Shown here in pieces: positions 4,201 through 6,346 of a stretch of DNA of 6,346 bases. The position numbers and the translations under genes are program-made. This DNA comes from Methanocellales archaeon (GTDB taxonomy: Archaea > Halobacteriota > UBA148 > JAUWXC01). Where the stretch lies: positions 1 through 6,346 of the forward strand of contig JAUWXC010000045.1 in the NCBI GenBank assembly GCA_030616565.1. Direction: 5' to 3'. Numbering within the stretch: the first letter of the stretch is position 1; every line of letters starts with the position of its first letter. Under the pieces are notes generated by a model. That model was not told where the DNA came from, made no database searches, and was given only the letters and a program-made list of their open reading frames with translations.

Positions 4201-6346
4201 TTAACCTCCTTTTTCCTACAAAGTCTTTTCAACAGGGTAGGATCGGGCGTGATTCTGGGCTTCCATTTCTCGGCTTTAAGGATCTTCAGGATCTCTGCCT
4301 TGAGCGTGATCGGAATGTCTGCCTCTGTCCTGACGTACATCGCAATATCTTCCGGCATTTTTCCAAAGTATTTTTTGTGCAAATCTATATAGTGAGCCAG
4401 CTTGATCTGTCTTCCCTTCGTCGTATCATTCGGTCTGATACAATTCTTTGCAATGGAGACGATCGCTTCCTCCTTGGATTCAGCGACGTACAGCAAATAT
4501 TCTGGAGATGGAGAGATCTGGACCTTCTCACCATTTCTGGCATTGTACACCACCCAGTCCTCGCTTTTGTCCGCCCTTCCTAAGTACGTTCTCCTGTATT
4601 TCGCGCCCCTTGGTCCCAGGATGACTGGAACGCCTAACCTGTTGAAACCCGTAGCGATCGATGCCGCCTTTTGAGACATGGCGCCCCATGCAACTCCCAC
4701 TGCGCTAACCCTGTTCAGAATATAATCAGCTATTTCTTCATAGTTTCCTCTTAGGTTTCTGTGTGCAAAAATGCTGGCTATTTTTATGGCAGCGTCGGCT
4801 ATGTGTGCATTGGAAACACAAGATCCCACATTGGATAAACAGCCTGCGTCGAAGTTTCCAGGATATTTCTCATAAAGGGTCTTCCCCTCTTCATCCTTAT
4901 ACATCGCAAGGTCCATTGCCGCGCATCCTGAAGCGACGACGATATATCTTCTACTTAGAAATATCTCGGCCATCTCAACTATTTCCTTTGAGCTACCAGC
5001 ATAATTGGGACAGCCGACAAAGGCGACCACTCCTGGAATATCGCCCATGACGATGGGGCTGCCAACATTTCTGATCTCCGTATCCTGGATCGGTCCCCTG
5101 CCAGACCTAACTTTATATCTCTCTTTTCTGGTTATTTCTTTAGCCGCTCCGCCCAGTAGGCTAACGATCGGTATTTCTTTGCTGCAAACGTTTTCACATC
5201 TTCCACAACCGATGCACAACTCGTATATCTCTGAGAGCAATGAAAGATCGCCTTTTGCTGCCTTTTCCATTCCCTTGAGTATATCTAAATTATTGTGACA
5301 TTCTCGAACACATAATCCGCACTGGATACATTTTTTCGCCTCTTTAACTACGTCCAGAGTTCGTTTCTTTCTCTTCCCTGAGAGCTTGGTGGCGACGCTT
5401 ACCGCGACTTCGCCAACCTTCTCGGCATCAAGTATCAGTGCGCCTGGTGCTCCCTTGACCAAATCATCTATCACGTCCTTTGGCGAATCTTTGGTCCTGT
5501 CTGGCAATCCCAAACAGATTTTGTCGTTGGTGGCAATTACCGCTGCGCCGGTCTTGCGCGCCTCTTGAAGCACATCCGTCCTGACGCACTGCTCGTCAAC
5601 TATGATAACATCAGCTATGCCAGTTCTCACAAAATTGAGTTGTTTGGACAGTGGGCCAACAATTTTGGCTCCTTTGTCATACCTGGTCAGATCAAAGGCA
5701 GTGCAACAGATGCCAGCTACTTCTACCTCATCATACAGATCATGATCCCGAAGATAATTGATCACCTCCGCCCCAGGGACGACGTTGTGCCCTATACAGA
5801 GAATTACCGGCTTTTTGGTATCGATGGTCCCAAAGCCGATGTCCACTAAAGGTGAATCAGGATCGCCCTTTGGAAAACCTAATGCAGAGATCTGCGCAAC
5901 ATCAGCTATTTCCATCAACAACTGGTCAATCATACTCACATGCAAAGCCTTGGATTCAAAATCAGCGAAGTACCCTTCCTGACCGGTGTGAGTGGCAGAG
6001 AGCGAGTGCATTAACTCTTTTTCGGCATACTCCAAGGGCTCTAGAAGGTGGCTTAACTTCTTTGGCTTGCTCCCTGCGATTAGCCTAACCAAGGGAGCTT
6101 CTACCTCAACGTTTTTCCCCATGTCTATTGGCACATCACCATGTTTTTCAATCAAGTGCTCCACTATATGTCGCGCATGTCCACCGTGAGCGGCTGCGCC
6201 AATGCAACATGCCAATAAGACCATTCTTCCTTGCTGCGCCCCTATATCGATGCCGCAGGCGCCCTTCTTTCCGTCTGATAGATCACATTTTCCGTAGGTG
6301 CACAAGCAACAGAGGTCGCAGAGAGGTGCATACATCGGCTTATACC
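4197..6346 (-). CDS. cdhA: CdhA, ACDS alpha subunit, nickel-iron CO dehydrogenase; N-terminus cut by window edge
   Basis: CdhA interconverts CO2 and CO for acetyl-CoA synthesis or cleavage. Residue numbers here count from the first in-window ATG (6335), giving 712 residues. The N-terminal cysteine cluster C9-x2-C12-x4-C17-x9-C27 fits the B-cluster, with C6 and C10 as candidate extra (D-cluster) ligands. Histidines H50, H53 and H56 match the catalytic/proton-path series of Ni-CODH. C-cluster ligands are H183 (CIGHN), C211 (GICCTAF), C250 (DEQC), C442 (VGCPN), C471 (SGCAAMD) and C506 (GSCVSN); K557 is the likely catalytic lysine. Two ferredoxin-type motifs at 336-346 and 374-384 give the archaeal E and F clusters. 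The real start is probably beyond the window: the frame stays open upstream of 6335 (codons for Tyr-Lys-Pro) and the known Methanosarcina protein has a matching Y-x-P before this point plus roughly 65-70 more residues. The gene leads the visible operon and overlaps cdhB by four bases. Confidence 0.97.
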   Translation of the reverse strand, partial: YKPMYAPLCDLCCLCTYGKCDLSDGKKGACGIDIGAQQGRMVLLACCIGAAAHGGHARHIVEHLIEKHGDVPIDMGKNVEVEAPLVRLIAGSKPKKLSHLLEPLEYAEKELMHSLSATHTGQEGYFADFESKALHVSMIDQLLMEIADVAQISALGFPKGDPDSPLVDIGFGTIDTKKPVILCIGHNVVPGAEVINYLRDHDLYDEVEVAGICCTAFDLTRYDKGAKIVGPLSKQLNFVRTGIADVIIVDEQCVRTDVLQEARKTGAAVIATNDKICLGLPDRTKDSPKDVIDDLVKGAPGALILDAEKVGEVAVSVATKLSGKRKKRTLDVVKEAKKCIQCGLCVRECHNNLDILKGMEKAAKGDLSLLSEIYELCIGCGRCENVCSKEIPIVSLLGGAAKEITRKERYKVRSGRGPIQDTEIRNVGSPIVMGDIPGVVAFVGCPNYAGSSKEIVEMAEIFLSRRYIVVASGCAAMDLAMYKDEEGKTLYEKYPGNFDAGCLSNVGSCVSNAHIADAAIKIASIFAHRNLRGNYEEIADYILNRVSAVGVAWGAMSQKAASIATGFNRLGVPVILGPRGAKYRRTYLGRADKSEDWVVYNARNGEKVQISPSPEYLLYVAESKEEAIVSIAKNCIRPNDTTKGRQIKLAHYIDLHKKYFGKMPEDIAMYVRTEADIPITLKAEILKILKAEKWKPRITPDPTLLKRLCRKKEVK
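4205..4210 (-). promoter_or_regulatory. Ribosome binding site of cdhB (AGGAGG)
   Basis: AGGAGG lies inside the last codons of cdhA, four bases before the cdhB ATG at 4200. The extended match AAGGAGGTT and the ATGA stop/start overlap fix the cdhB start and suggest that ribosomes ending cdhA restart directly on cdhB. Confidence 0.85.

Noticed and set aside
5160..5350. Possibility of a separate small ferredoxin gene from the two 4Fe-4S motifs
   Set aside because: The motifs are in frame within cdhA and match the position of the built-in archaeal CODH clusters; there is no stop or start that would separate them.
434..6189. Numerous other plus-strand open frames of 60-143 codons across the window
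   Set aside because: Every one lies opposite a cdh gene with strong protein evidence, none shows a domain, and the minus strand is already fully used.
1..6346. In-frame UAG (pyrrolysine) or UGA (selenocysteine) recoding in the operon
   Set aside because: All frames run without internal stops to a terminal TGA that sits at a natural family C-terminus next to the following start codon.
6336..6346. TATA-like bases near the window edge as a promoter for cdhA
   Set aside because: The bases are too few to judge, and they are in frame with conserved CdhA residues, so they are more likely coding than promoter.

Overview
This window is one uninterrupted minus-strand operon for the archaeal-type acetyl-CoA decarbonylase/synthase (ACDS, the CO dehydrogenase/acetyl-CoA synthase of the Wood-Ljungdahl pathway). 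Read in the direction of transcription (high to low coordinates) it holds cdhA (CODH alpha, 5' end cut by the window), cdhB (epsilon), cdhC (acetyl-CoA synthase beta), a cooC/acsF-type nickel-insertion ATPase, cdhD (corrinoid protein delta) and the first 141 codons of cdhE (corrinoid protein gamma, cut by the other edge). I see no RNA gene, mobile element, repeat array, CRISPR or plus-strand gene, and no non-coding stretch longer than 2 bases.

Organism: most likely a strictly anaerobic archaeon. CdhA has the two extra ferredoxin-type 4Fe-4S motifs of archaeal CODH. A separate epsilon subunit (CdhB) is present. CdhC is the short form (446 residues) that lacks the large N-terminal domain of bacterial AcsB. 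The order A-B-C-cooC-D-E is the one known from Methanosarcina. Arginine codons are mostly AGG/AGA in the stretch I translated by hand (cdhE, 6 of 8), and ribosome binding sites are strong and purine-rich. Nothing here separates a methanogen, a methanotrophic or Archaeoglobus-like archaeon, or an uncultured acetogenic archaeal lineage.

How the genes work together: CdhA with CdhB forms the alpha/epsilon CODH that interconverts CO2 and CO at the Ni-Fe C-cluster. CdhC carries the Ni-Ni-4Fe4S A-cluster, where CO, a methyl group and CoA become acetyl-CoA, or the reverse. CdhD and CdhE form the corrinoid iron-sulfur protein that passes the methyl group between tetrahydro(methano)pterin and the A-cluster. 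The CooC-like ATPase probably loads nickel into CdhC and/or CdhA. All catalytic metal ligands I could look for are present, so the system looks intact and functional.

Layout: the five junctions are a 4-base ATGA overlap (A/B), a 1-base gap (B/C), direct abutment (C/cooC), a 4-base ATGA overlap (cooC/D) and a 2-base gap (D/E). This implies one transcript with translational coupling. The promoter lies beyond position 6346 and the terminator before position 1, so neither is visible. I did not find a new biological system; the most useful points concern the cdhA start, translation of cooC, and the coupling pattern.
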